From positions 56,483,177-56,547,176 of the forward strand of contig CM048839.1 in the NCBI GenBank assembly GCA_026545765.1: a stretch of DNA of 64,000 nucleotides. Direction: 5' to 3'. The notes beneath the pieces were generated by a model. It saw only the letters and a program-made list of their open reading frames with translations. It had not been told where the DNA came from and ran no database searches. A program made the translations under genes and the position numbers. Positions 11,121 to 21,524 of this stretch are shown piece after piece (position 1 is the first letter of the stretch; every line of letters begins with the position of its first letter). Source of the DNA: Plantago major. Taxonomy: Eukaryota > Streptophyta > Magnoliopsida > Lamiales > Plantaginaceae.

Positions 11121-12423
11121 GCAATGAAGGAAAACCCCATCCCTTGGTATGTCACAGTCACATGTGCAGTTGGTTTTCACCTTCCACATGAAGCGAGACT
11201 TGCTGGACCGGTTCAGTATCGATGGATGTACCCATTCGAGAGGTATTTGGAAAATTGAAGAAGTATGTGAACAACAAAGGTAAACATGAAGGATCGATTG
11301 CCAATGCCTACATTCGAGAGGAAACTGCAACCTTCTGCTCTTATTACTTTGATGAGCACGTCCCTACGAAGACATCAAGGCCGGCTCAAAATGCAGACAC
11401 ATTTGAAGTTCAAGCGGATGATGAGTTGTCCCTATCTGTCTTTAGGGTATCAGGGAGACCTCTTGGTGGAGCTAAGAAAGAATATCTTACGGGGAAGGAG
11501 TTGAAAGCAGCTCAATATTATGTCCTCACGAATTGTGCTAAGGTTGACAAGTATATGCTGCTATTTGCGAGGTGAGCAACACTTTCTTTAAATTTTAATA
11601 TAGCTACGTAAGTCTCTACTTCAATTATAGACTTATCATCGAATCAATGTTTGCAGTGATTTCAAAAAGCGTTGTTTGGAAGAAAATCCTCAGATGACAG
11701 AGGATACACTAGAGGAACTACTTGACTAAAAAATGGAATCAGAATTTCCAGATTGGTTCAAAGAGTATGTCCGGAATCCTATTAACAACGTCACATGCCT
11801 ATACTTAAAGGCTCTCGCAGAGGGGCCATCCAAAAAGGTCTACACATTCCCAGGTTATATAGTCAATGGCCTTAGGTTCCACACGACTGAATGTAACACG
11901 GCCATGGCGACCAGCAACTCCGGGGTGTGTGTTAAGGGTGCGGATTATGGAGACGCCTGCTTTGTTTGATTTCCACGGGAAGCTAAAACGAATAGTGAGG
12001 ATTGAATATCTCGGCTTGCCATTGAAAAGAACCTTCTTGTTTGATGTTGAGTGGTATGATCCTAATCCAGGAGGTACGAGGAAGAACGAGTAGTATGAAA
12101 TGGTTGATGTGAACCAAAAGAAGAGGTACAAAACCAAGTATGAACCATTTATTTTGGCGACTCAAGCACGACAAGTGGTGTTTCTTGAATATCCAAGCAG
12201 GAAACGCGATAAGGCGGAATGGTTAGCTGCGATACCTATTCGTGCTCGCTCGAAAGTGGATTACATTGAGAAAGACGACTCAATTACCAACTCGTACCAA
12301 CAAGAGGATGTCGATAAACAAGCAGAAAATTCCATAGAAGCAGATGATGAGTTGTTTGATCTACACGAGGACCAATATGTAGACTTAGAGGACGGCGATA
12401 ACGGTATATTATGTGTATTATAA
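11121..12423 (+). pseudogene. TNP2-like CACTA transposase, C-terminal part (DUF4218 + DUF4216 regions)
   Basis: From about 11170 the frame reads HLPHEARLAGPVQYRWMYP, the signature of the DUF4218 region that follows the catalytic domain in CACTA transposases. A frame change at about 11245 leads to GKLKKYVNNKGKHEGSIANA and LTFCS-like ETATFCSYYFDEH. A GT-AG intron (11572-11656) separates the end of DUF4218. EFPDWFKEYV (11740) and GYIVNGLRFHT (11850) open the DUF4216 region, and after another frameshift near 11960 and a stop near 12091 it continues with EPFILATQARQVVFLEYPS. The DDE catalytic part is absent. It is a decayed pseudogene; the family supplies transposition and binding to subterminal repeats. 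Confidence 0.82.
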
Positions 12424-13150
12424 CTAGTTAGTAGTTGATAAGACTTGAGTATTTCTGTTCTGCATGAAAAATGGTTACATGTGTTATTTATAATTTGTTC
12501 TGTATTATAACTCGTACTTACACATTTTATTGTATTTGTTACATGTTTTGCAGATGCCGCGACAGAGACCACGCACCTATCGCCCCCCCCCCCCCCCACA
12601 CGCAGCCAGCCGCATGATGGTGATGGGTCGGGGACAGGGGCAGAGGGGGGTGAGGGCTCTATTAGTCAGGGCAGCAGGTCTCAGGTTCCTGAGACCCCAC
12701 CAGCCGGTCATAGCAGCAGGGGATCTACTAGTCATCCCAGACACAGACTGGAGGAGGAGGACGATTGTCCCTACCTCGAGTGGGATGCACAGAATTCCAA
12801 CGTTAGTGGGACGGGTTGCCTGTGATTTTTCCTCTTGGTCCTGCCAAGTAAGTATTATACATTCTTCTTAAATATGTAGAACATAACTTATGATAGTTGA
12901 CAAGTATAAATTGTTGTACTAAAGTAATAAATATTTATTTCTTGTATCTTATACATTGACAACAGTTTATGGCCTCGGGAGGTCCACAACAAACTAGGTG
13001 ACATCTTTCGGAGCAGGAGAGAGCCACCGGGGCAGGGTGGTGAGTGTTGGTCTCACATCTCGGACCGCATGAGGGCCGAGTACTTTGATGAGCTGTGGGT
13101 AAGTTAAAATATGACATTCCTTTATTTGTTATTATAATCGTTTTAATATG

Positions 13151-13315
13151 AGTGGTATGTTAGCCACTGTATGTGAGTGGTATGTTAGCCACTTTATTTG
13201 GGTGATATGTTAGTCACCATTGTGTTAGTAAAATCTAGGACAATGTGAGTGGTATGTTAGCCACTATATGTAAGTGGTATGTTAGCCACTTTGTTTGGGT
13301 GATATGTTAGTCACC
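13151..13315 (+). repeat. six covarying short hairpins in two 97-bp blocks
   Basis: AGTGGTATGTTAGCCACT occurs at 13151, 13176, 13248 and 13273, and GGTGATATGTTAGTCACC at 13201 and 13298. Each is a 5-bp inverted repeat around the same 8-base loop TATGTTAG. The two versions differ at two stem positions, and both are compensated. The block of three is duplicated with period 97. It lies in the third-exon intron of the CACTA second gene. Confidence 0.9.
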
Positions 13316-13502
13316 ATATCTGTTATGTTGTTGTATCTTATTAAATTGATATAACATGGTGACGTTATATATATTGACTTTGGATGTTGTATGAAATTGG
13401 GAATGTCAACATATCTGTTATGTTGTTGTATCTTATTAAATTGATGTAACATGGTGACGTTATATATATTGACTTTGGATGTGGTATGAAATTGGGAATG
13501 TA
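13315..13502 (+). repeat. two tandem copies of a 95-bp unit
   Basis: The segment from CATATCTGTTATGTTGTTG at 13315 is repeated from 13410 with few substitutions, and the second copy ends just before the exon at 13504. It is intronic in the CACTA second gene. Confidence 0.9.
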
Positions 13503-14728
13503 GAAGGAGTACTTCATTCCTAGCAGATTGATCCCCCAGATCTGGCGTGTTTACGAGATTGTGGGATCTAAACTGTACAGGGATATGGTCCATACTTGGA
13601 AAACCATTCGGGATCGGAATGGCCCAATGCCTCCACAGGTTGATGCAGAGGAGTGGGCCCTTTGGGATGCCTACTGGTCTCGAACTGATGTCGAGAATAA
13701 TGCCTAGATCAACAAACAGAGTCGGGCGTCTCAGTCTGATGCAGCAGGAAGGGCCGTTCACCACCTTGGGAGGCGATCTACTCTCACTGATTATTACCAA
13801 TCGGTAAGTATATATATGTTTTTTTTTTCAATCTAGCATTACGTGTATGTATTATGTCTCTGCTCTATTACTTGTGAGATGATAAATTGTTGACCATATA
13901 TGTTGTTTAGATGTCACGGGGGGAGGTGAAATCCAAGTATGACATCTTCAAGAAGGCCAAGCATAAGGGCGGGGTATGGACTGACTCCCGGGCCGAGTCT
14001 ATTGCGGTATGTTTATGTTGCTTAAAGTTCATATTTGTACACTATTACAAGTTATTTTTGAAAAACAGTAACTGATCATGATATCTGCTATTTACGATTT
14101 CAGGCTGAGGTTGATGCTCAGGTAGCGAGGTAGGAGGAAGAGAAGGGTGATCTGCTGTCAACTGAACAAGTTGACAACATCTTCTTAGAGGTCAACAAAC
14201 CGGACATGAAAGGACGAATATGTGGACTTGGGAGCCTCGGTTTGAGCTTGGCTAGTCCGGGGTTCTCCTCATCATCATCCCAGCAGTCTAGACGTCCGGT
14301 TTTCACACAGGCCCAGGTCTCGGATATGGTACAGTCGCAGGTTGCAGAACATGTTGCACGACTAACTCAAGAGATGGAGCGGCGCGATAGAGAACAAAGG
14401 GAGAAGATGGAGTGGCGCGACAGAGAACGAAGGGAGGAGAACGAGCGCCTTCGGTTACAAATGGAGGCTTTCATGTTCCAGTTCGGCCAGCACCCACCCC
14501 CGTCTGGTAGCTAGTTATGTATATGTACTATGTACGTTTGGATATATTATATTTAGACTTGTTCGGATAATTTAGACTTATTGGGATATTACATTTTTGA
14601 TTTATCATTTATTGAAACATTTTCCGTATGATTGATTTATTATCGAGCATTGTATTGATTAAATAGGTGAAATACAAAAAACAGGGATTAATATTAGAAA
14701 AAACAAAATTTAAAAAAAAAATTATTTT

Positions 14729-15048
14729 GTGACGGAATTAGTGACGGAATTTGAGATTTCGTCACTAATTCCAGTAATACATTGGGCGACAGTGGCGACG
14801 GATATAATCTATCCGTCTCTAAACTGGGCGACGGATAGAATCTATCCGTCGCCAATAATCGATTTCTTAAAAAATAAAAAAAAGGGTCAAACAAGATAAT
14901 CCGTCGCGAATTGGGCGACGGATTATCTATCCGTCGCCACAGCTCCATGGGGCGACGACATTATTATCCGTCGCCAGAGCTAGGGCGACGGATCGCTAGT
15001 CTGTAGCGACGGATCTATTCGTCACTACAGACCAGTATTTTTGTAGTG
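14729..15048 (+). repeat. CACTA subterminal repeats and terminal inverted repeat
   Basis: Many direct and inverted copies of GGCGACGGAT and ATCCGTCGCC form small hairpins (for example around 14827-14853 and 14917-14939), the usual transposase-binding region of CACTA elements. The terminal repeat occupies 15032-15048. A second CACTACAG stands just inside it at 15023-15030. Confidence 0.9.
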
Positions 15049-16066
15049 TGTGGGTCGTCAATCCACGATCCTTAACCGAAAACGAGTTTGAAAGTCTTGA
15101 ACTAGCTTAATAGATTGAAGGTTTTTACGACGATTTTGAACTAGACGAACCTATATGAACGAATCCTAACCCTAGAAACGAATATGCAAAACTATAACAT
15201 AGCTACCGTGTTCGGAGTGATTTAACTACTCATGAGGGAAGCAAAGATGAAAGACGTCAAGGTATTGAATATGCCAAGCATAAACATGGTGATAATCGCA
15301 TGCAAGATCATACAATTCGATAAACAGAAGAAAACATGAATTGAGGATAAATAATAGAGAGTTATCAAAAGATAACCAAGGATTCGATATCGATGCTTCT
15401 TACAAGAGGTAAACCAAGCTCCAAATATAAATCAATGTCAAAACCTAGTTCTTGGAGCTTTTTCCTATGTATAATTAGGGTAGAAGTTATGTTCTAAGTA
15501 AAGAATCCTATTTATAGGAGAAAAAACGAGGGAATCCTAGCAGAATTCGACCAGAAAATCATCCAGCAAATAAGCTCTCGTAAGTTCTCGCCGCGGTGAG
15601 CAAAAATCCTCGCCGCTGCGAGGATGTTTTCAGCCAGCCAGATTCAGACGTCTGTATCTTTTTTCTTCAGGAGGAATATGGCTATGCTTCTGAACGAAAG
15701 TTTTAGCCCTTTGAATTATCTTTCCATGGACTCCGAGATGAGGTCAATCGAATATCATATGAGAGAGTTATGGTTAAAATGGCTAGACTGCTCTATAAAA
15801 CTTCACTTCTGCAAGCTTCGCTAAAACTGATCTCAAATCTTCGTCCGAACTCCGAATCCACTTCCGTTTTCGCCCAACTACTCTACATCAAAGATCTGGA
15901 ACCAATGTTTCCACTCCAATTTTCACCTTTGGGACACAAAAATCCTACAAAACACAAACAAAGAACCAAAGCATAAAAACACACAAAAACACTATAAAAC
16001 CTTAAACAATGACTAACAAAGACTGCTTAAAAGAACCAAATGAGACTCTAAATTATCGTCTCATCA
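15049..16066 (-). repeat. gypsy family-A LTR, cut by the CACTA insertion
   Basis: This matches the LTRs at 21525-22935 and 25548-26902 over its whole length (for example CCGTGTTCGGAG, GGTGATAATCGCATGCAAGA, CTTCGTCCGAACTCCGAATC) and ends in TCTCATCA, as they do. About 330 bases at the low-coordinate end are missing, replaced by the CACTA end. A minus-strand TATA (CTATTTATAG on the plus strand) is at 15508-15517, and CTCGCCGCGGTGAG is at 15587-15600. No internal region adjoins it, so it looks like a solo LTR inserted 45 bases inside a family-B LTR. Confidence 0.8.
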
Positions 16067-16126
16067 GATGGTAAGAAAGACCAATTGAGACGGTGTAAAA
16101 CCGACTCATCAAACTCCCGAAACCGA
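16067..16126 (-). other. 3' LTR stub and polypurine tract of the family-B gypsy element
   Basis: On the minus strand the purine-rich GGTTTCGGGAGT (16112-16126) directly precedes TGATGAGTCGG, the LTR start. After 45 bases the LTR is broken by the family-A LTR that ends at 16066. The same polypurine-LTR junction is seen in the inner element at 22936-22952. Confidence 0.75.
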
Positions 16127-17300
16127 ACCCTTGTTTGTCCTCAAGCAATAGACTCTCTAAAAAACTAGAAAAGTAAAAACACATAGACACACAAGTAAAG
16201 TCTAGCTCCCAAGCTACCGAGTCTATGATTGCAAGTATTAAACCCGAAAGATGCAAGAGGTTTGAAATTACACTAACGATTGTGGAAGAACAAGTAAAAA
16301 TCCAAGAAGTTCGTTTCCCGAGTAAATAGAACTTAAGTCTAACCCGGTAATCCCACATATGTGGATCCTATGAAACTATATATCTCTCTCTCTTGGAAGT
16401 GTCCAGTAGGGGTAATCATTTAAGCAATCAAAAAGAGAAAGGAAGGTGACTCACGTCACAAACATGCCTCAAATACCTCATGCAAAGTACTCTATCAGTT
16501 AAGTCATATGAGACTTTAATCAACACTCTATAGCTTTAAACTTGTAAATGGTAATCATTCTATCTTTTTTTCAGTTTTTTTAAATTTTAATAATTTTTCG
16601 CATACTCATTTTTTCCAGTCAATGTAATGACTCGTATGCTTATTTAATGGCCTCATTGGACTCTGCTGTCTCATTGTTTTGGTAGTGTCCGTTTTACCGA
16701 GAGTCCGCACTTTTGTGCTTCCTGGTTTGGTATACACGCCATCAACCCTCACGGTCATATGGCTTTTTAGGACCACGCTGGTATATAGGTAGTATTTGAA
16801 ACGTGCCCAACATGACTAACGGTGGTAACAAGTACCACAGATCCACTCCGAGACTTATTATAATATTTTTTTTGAGAGAACAATGCCAAGTACAGTCGCA
16901 TAAAAATTACGCACATAAACCTCCTCCCCAAACCTATCCTTTGGAACGGGTTTGGGTTGAGAAAATAAGAAATGAAAAACATGTCGTTCGTCATACTTAA
17001 CTTACACAGAGTACACATGAGCATGATATGGCACAAACAAGAGAGTTTGCACATCCCAGAAAATCACACAAGTACAAATTTGCCGGTATAATATTTTTTC
17101 ATCGGTTAAGGTTTGCTCACAGGCTTATGGACTACAGAATTAGAACAGACTTTTTATTTACAAATGAAACGAACTTATAAGATTTATAACATGCCAACTG
17201 CTAATAACTAGAGATCAATCAAAACACAAACATCAAGCAGGTTTAACTATAGCAATAGACACTCAACTTGGGAGACAGACTTAGACACAACAGACTCACA
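16127..17300 (-). other. 3' internal non-coding region of the family-B gypsy element
   Basis: No gene. The stretch is homologous to 22953-24400 in the nested family-A element: both share the cluster GTTTTACCGA, GCACTTTTGTGC, TTTGGTATACA.GCCATCAACC and CTCTCTTGGAAGTGTCCA. This shows that families A and B are related. Confidence 0.7.
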
Positions 17301-17301
17301 G

Positions 17302-18764
17302 CTAAAGCAAAATGAAATGACTAGAAATACAGAATACGAAATACAGAACATAGTACAAAATACAGTTAATGGTAGTACAATAAGTGACCACCCTCCCCAA
17401 ACCTAGATTAGAGATGGTCTCCAGTGAATAGGCTAAAAAGAAAAGAGGCGAAAAAAGTACTACCCGGAAAATGTGAGAGCTAGTCGTCTCCATTGTCCTC
17501 CCCTCCTGGCTGTGAGGGTCCTGCCTGTGAAGCCCAGCCCTGCATATCCTGGAGCTAGCCACGCATGTCCTGCTGCACTGTCCACCCCTGGGTGAATGTC
17601 TGTTGCTGACTGTAATGCTGCTGGAGCTCACTCTGTGCAGTAGAGTACTGATCATAATAAGTCCGAAGGGAGGACTGAGCTTGTAGAATCTCAGCATGAG
17701 TGCCCACAAGCTGTGTGTACTGAAGCTGCAGAGCAGACTGGGACTCCTGAATCTGTCTCTGCTGATCGGCGAGGGTGTCCAACTGGCCAGAATACTGAGT
17801 GTCATAAGTTGTGAAGCGACTATCAAGATATCCCCTGAGGCCCTAGAAATCGAAAGCATCTGATACATCCTGTGAAGTACCCTATACTGGCTGCTCGTCA
17901 TCCTCATCATCGGGAGCTGCTTGTCTGGAACTCGGGGGGGGGGGGGGGGCCGTGCGAAAAGACTTGTCATAGGCATCGATAGTCGCCTTCATCGAGGATG
18001 CATTAAGCACATTGCCCATGCTACCTGTGATGTGAACTGGAACCCCTGCTGCCTTACACATGGCAGTAATCATGCAAGGGAAAATGAGGCACACCTTCTT
18101 GTTAATCCGCTGAGCACAGAACTTGTCGAAAAGAATGGCCCTCAAGTCGACAAACTTCCCCCTCAGAAGTGCATGCAAAGTCTAGCTCTCATGTTCTCTG
18201 CAGAACTGGTCATTCTTGATTGGGTAAACAAAAACAGTCAACCAAATTCCAGATTATCCTCTCATTCCTCCCCAAGTCGGTCTTGCTAATTCGCCAGTTG
18301 TCATCTCTCGGGAACTGAGGGCGGTCATGGGTTACATCATTGGCGATGTTAGTAGGGATAGGAGTGGCAGAATCTGTGATATGTTGGAGCACAGTCTGCC
18401 CCTCCGGAGTTATGTGAGGCAGTCGAAGGAACTAAGATATGGCTATCTGTGAGAACTCTACATCCTTGCCTCGCACGTGCACCCGATCCTCTCCGGCAAG
18501 CTCAAAGTTGACATTGAAATCACGGACCAAATCGCTATAGTACCCAAGGTACTTCCTGGTCACTTTGAGCCAGTTCCTCCCGAAGATCACCTGGTGCAAG
18601 ATACGTATGTAGGGGTTGTTCACTTGGTCCTCTCCCCAATCGATTTCCCTTTCAGCTATAAAGGCTCGTGTGGCCACCTTGTGCTCCGTCCTATACAGGT
18701 TTGCATTCTCACTCGGTGTGTAGTTAGCTGGCTGGGTAGCTCTGGAGGAAGAACCAGTCTCCAT
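17302..18764 (-). pseudogene. second ORF of the family-B gypsy element ('putative plant transposon protein' type)
   Basis: Minus-strand frames starting at 18764 carry VIFGRNWLKVTRKYLGYY, then RISKTDLGRNERIIWNLV (18392-18210), then FDKFCAQRINKKVCLIFPCM, ITAMCKAAGVPV and a proline run (18178-17882), then a Gln-rich region likely to form a coiled coil (17782-17555). This resembles the 'putative plant transposon protein' domain found in extra ORFs of Athila-like and related gypsy elements (LxFPSLITALC-like core). Its role is unknown; it has been likened to env- or gag-like proteins. Frameshifts and stops (about 18430, 18210) break it. The G-run at 17935-17949 encodes the proline run in the minus frame and is a likely slippage point. 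Confidence 0.6.
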
Positions 18765-19462
18765 GCATATGCGTTTTGCTCCCCCTTGTGCGAGTTATAT
18801 TGATCTGAAATTGAAAAACAACGGACAACGCAATATAGAGAGCAAACTGGTAAGTAAACCACTTGTTAGTCGAGCGAATTCAAGCCTTAGCACATGCGAT
18901 ACGAGTGTACACCATAATGCCAAAATTTCTCAAGTCATCAAATTAACACAATAGGCAGAAGCAGAAGCAGTAGTCTAGCTAGTAACAACGTAATGGAAGA
19001 ACAACCCAAAACGATTACAAAATTAGCTCAAAACACTTTGAACAAGTGAACCATATCTACTAGAATACTCAAAATCAACTGCAGACAACCAAATATAATT
19101 CAACCATGAACACCAAATTCACGAATGGCAAATAATATGGAAATCGACAAAATTGGCAACAATTAATACTTAGAACATGGTTAGTGAACAATAATTACTA
19201 AGAGGTTAGCATAAGGGTTCTTGAGATTTTACCTTAGGTCTAGAAAAATAGTGGATGAATGGAATTTTTATGCCAAAATCGTGCTCTAGATGATGCAAGC
19301 TTCACAATGAGTGGTAGAACTCGAAGTTTGGTGGAGAAACGAGGAAGAATAGAGATTTGGGTGGAGTTTTCGGCTATGGAGGAAAATTGGAGGAGAAAAC
19401 GATGAAGAAGATGATGTGTGGGGGAAGAAGGAAAGAAAATCGATTATAGGGCTGAAAAGGGA

Positions 19463-19499
19463 CTTGGCGTACGCCAAGTACCGCTTGGCGTGTGCCAAG
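19463..19499 (-). repeat. twin GC-rich palindromes
   Basis: CTTGGCGTACGCCAAG (19463-19478) is a perfect 16-base palindrome. Five bases later comes CTTGGCGTGTGCCAAG (19484-19499), with one mismatched pair. They lie upstream, in the minus direction, of the second ORF of the family-B element. Confidence 0.95.
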
Positions 19500-19639
19500 C
19501 AGCTAAAACGAAATTTTTTATTTTTAAATAAAAAATAGAAAGAAACGTGTATGCAATTAATTAATGAGAAAAAATGTGAATGAAAAATGCAAGCTATCTA
19601 AAAAGCAAGTAAACTCCGGGTTGCATCCTGGGAAGCGCT

Positions 19640-21524
19640 TGTTTTAAGTCTCTAGCTTGACTTTCGTGCTCTAATTCTTGCGGTGATGGGTACTAGACTT
19701 CCACATGCTCGAATTGCCCTGCTCCTGCACATTTATGGGTCCCATAAACCTCGCAGCATAGTCTTTGAAGATAAAATTCGAAGGCACAGTATCTGATGCG
19801 TTCACCTCTCTTATGTACCTTACCGTTCACCTCATATGTGGCTATGCATATACGCTGATGGTCATCCTAGAAGCGAATAAGAATTGCTAGCCAAGAAGGA
19901 TCGTATCAAGTCCTTTCTTCTGGTCTTCCCGGATATCTTTCATAACGACAAAATTGGTGATAACAGTCTCACCATTCAATCTAACTGCAACACCATTTGC
20001 CAATCCTACTAGCCTTCTAGTCGACCCATCTGCCATTAGAACATAAGATTTCATTTGTTGCAAACCTGTAAGGCCGCACTCTTTGAACAGACTGTATGGG
20101 ATCAGATTAACTGTGGTTCAGGTATCCAAAGTCCCAATGACCTTTGAACTTCCCATACCCACTTCGATGTTGAAGCTCTTCTTGCTGAGAGGTTGCTCTA
20201 CCTCGCGTACCACAATTTCTTCTTCATGGTCTGACACCTCAATTACCCTAATCTCTGGAGTACTTAATATGACTGGGCAATCAGCCCCCTGTGTCGTAAC
20301 CAACTCCTCAACATAAATACGACAAACTTGTTGACCCTGCAATCACCAACGGTGGGAGTCATTGAAGCACACCTGTAAGTAGAACAAACCTGTTGACCCT
20401 GTTTTGAAACTTCGACACGGGTCTCGCTTCCAGACACGGTAACCTCAACCGGTACCTTACTAATCACCCGGATGGATAATGCTCGTTCTGGAGTGCTAGG
20501 GAACTTTCCTTTCTCCTTTGCTTGGCTTCTGTCTACCAAATGCTGAAGGGCACCTCTCATCTCAGTGTTTCTCCTCTCCAAGTTGTCTAGACGGAAATCA
20601 GCAGCCTGGCAGTGTGCCCTTGCTTCGCGAATAAAATCCTTCGACTCACCCATAAAGGTCTTGAATTCAGAAATCACTCCTGATCGAGTCGATGGTCGTT
20701 CCTCTTGAACCTTTGGTGTTGGGTTTTTACAATTGTCATTGATGTAGTCCAGCAGGGATCTATCTCCTTTTGGGTAATACTGAGAACAGGTGGTTTCTGA
20801 TACCCCCTTTTTACCACCGAAACTAGTTTTCTTCTACCAATACACCGGTCGTCCGAACCTAGCATGCTTCTTCTGGGAGTTCTTCTTCCTCAGTTCGCTT
20901 CTTGCCCGAAGACAATTCAAATTTGCACATATGGGCTCCATGCCCTGGGTTCTTGCAAACCCCACATATCTCACTAGAGAAACTAGTGTTGCCACCTGTT
21001 GCTGTCAAACGCAGCTGTCTGGTCTCATTTTCTAGCTCCGAGAAACCTGCACTGGATGCTTGCTCGTCTTCAAAGGCAGCACTTGCTTCACCCCTCTGAC
21101 CCTAACGTTTCTCCTGGGGTTCTGGTGTTGGTTATTCTGTGCCAACTTAGCAAACTTCTCCTTGAGAGCATCATCAATAAGCTCCATCATGCTACCCCCG
21201 CATGCCACATCCACCATAGATTGCTGGTTCTCATACAACCCATCATAGAAATATTGATTCAAATTAGCCTGTGAATACCTGTGGTAGTGGCATTGAGATA
21301 GCAATGCCTTGAACCTGTCCCACACCTCGTAGAAAGACTCGTCGTACAACTGGTTAAAGTTGTTGATCTGGTGCCTGATAGAAGCGGTTTTGGACTGAGG
21401 ATAATACCTCTCCATAAATGCACAGTAGACCTCGAGCCAGGTAGTTAGGATTCCTTCATCTAGCCCATTCATCCATCGTCGTGCTTTATCAGCTAAGCAC
21501 ATGGGAAAGATTTTGATCCTTAAC
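19640..21524 (-). pseudogene. gypsy gag C-terminal part and retropepsin-like region
   Basis: From 21524 downwards the frame reads LRIKIFPMCLADKARRWMN and WLEVYCAFMERYYPQSKT, the retrotransposon gag core, then MELIDDALKEKFAKL and a Lys/Gln-rich linker to 21032. Frames 20865-20264 continue it. At 20160-19900 the protease reads NLIPYSLFKECGLTGL, ADGSTRRLVGLANGVAV, FVVMKDI, DTILLG. The catalytic Asp-Thr is present, but the codon of the expected Gly is TGA (about 20117-20119). No zinc knuckle was noticed. The region ends at GCNPE (minus strand of CTCCGGGTTGCATCCTGGGA, about 19615), a motif also present at 24440 in the nested element. Reverse transcriptase and integrase should follow but do not. 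Confidence 0.7.

Larger units (their letters stand above)
12554..14514 (+). pseudogene. CACTA second gene, transposase_24/TNP1-like, with coiled coil
   Basis: Likely exons are 12554-12847, 12966-13098, 13504-13803, 13911-14006 and 14104-14514, each with GT-AG borders. Readable family pieces are GDIFRSRREPPGQGG and RAEYFDELW (exon 2), LIPQIWRVYE and WALWDAYWSRTDVENNA (exon 3), KSKYDIFKKAKHKGGVW (exon 4), and a final exon with a charged heptad-rich region at 14340-14490 (repeats of RRDREQREKMEWRDRER) that predicts a coiled coil. Stops occur in exon 1, exon 3 (about 13706) and exon 5 (about 14131). A C-run of 16 bases at about 12584-12599 encodes or interrupts a proline tract. The partner gene in the family binds DNA and assists excision. 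Confidence 0.75.
11121..15048 (+). mobile_element. CACTA (En/Spm) DNA transposon, 5'-truncated
   Basis: The 3' end is clear: CCAGTATTTTTGTAGTG at 15032-15048 is the reverse complement of a CACTACAAAAATACTGG terminal inverted repeat. It is preceded by 300 bases of GGCGACGGAT/ATCCGTCGCC subterminal repeats. Inside lie remnants of the two usual genes, TNP2-type transposase and a TNP1/transposase_24-type protein, both on the plus strand. No matching CACTA start was found upstream and the transposase N-terminal two thirds is missing, so the 5' part is deleted. It was inserted in a family-A gypsy LTR: the sequence after 15048 matches other copies of that LTR. The element cannot be autonomous. Confidence 0.88.
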
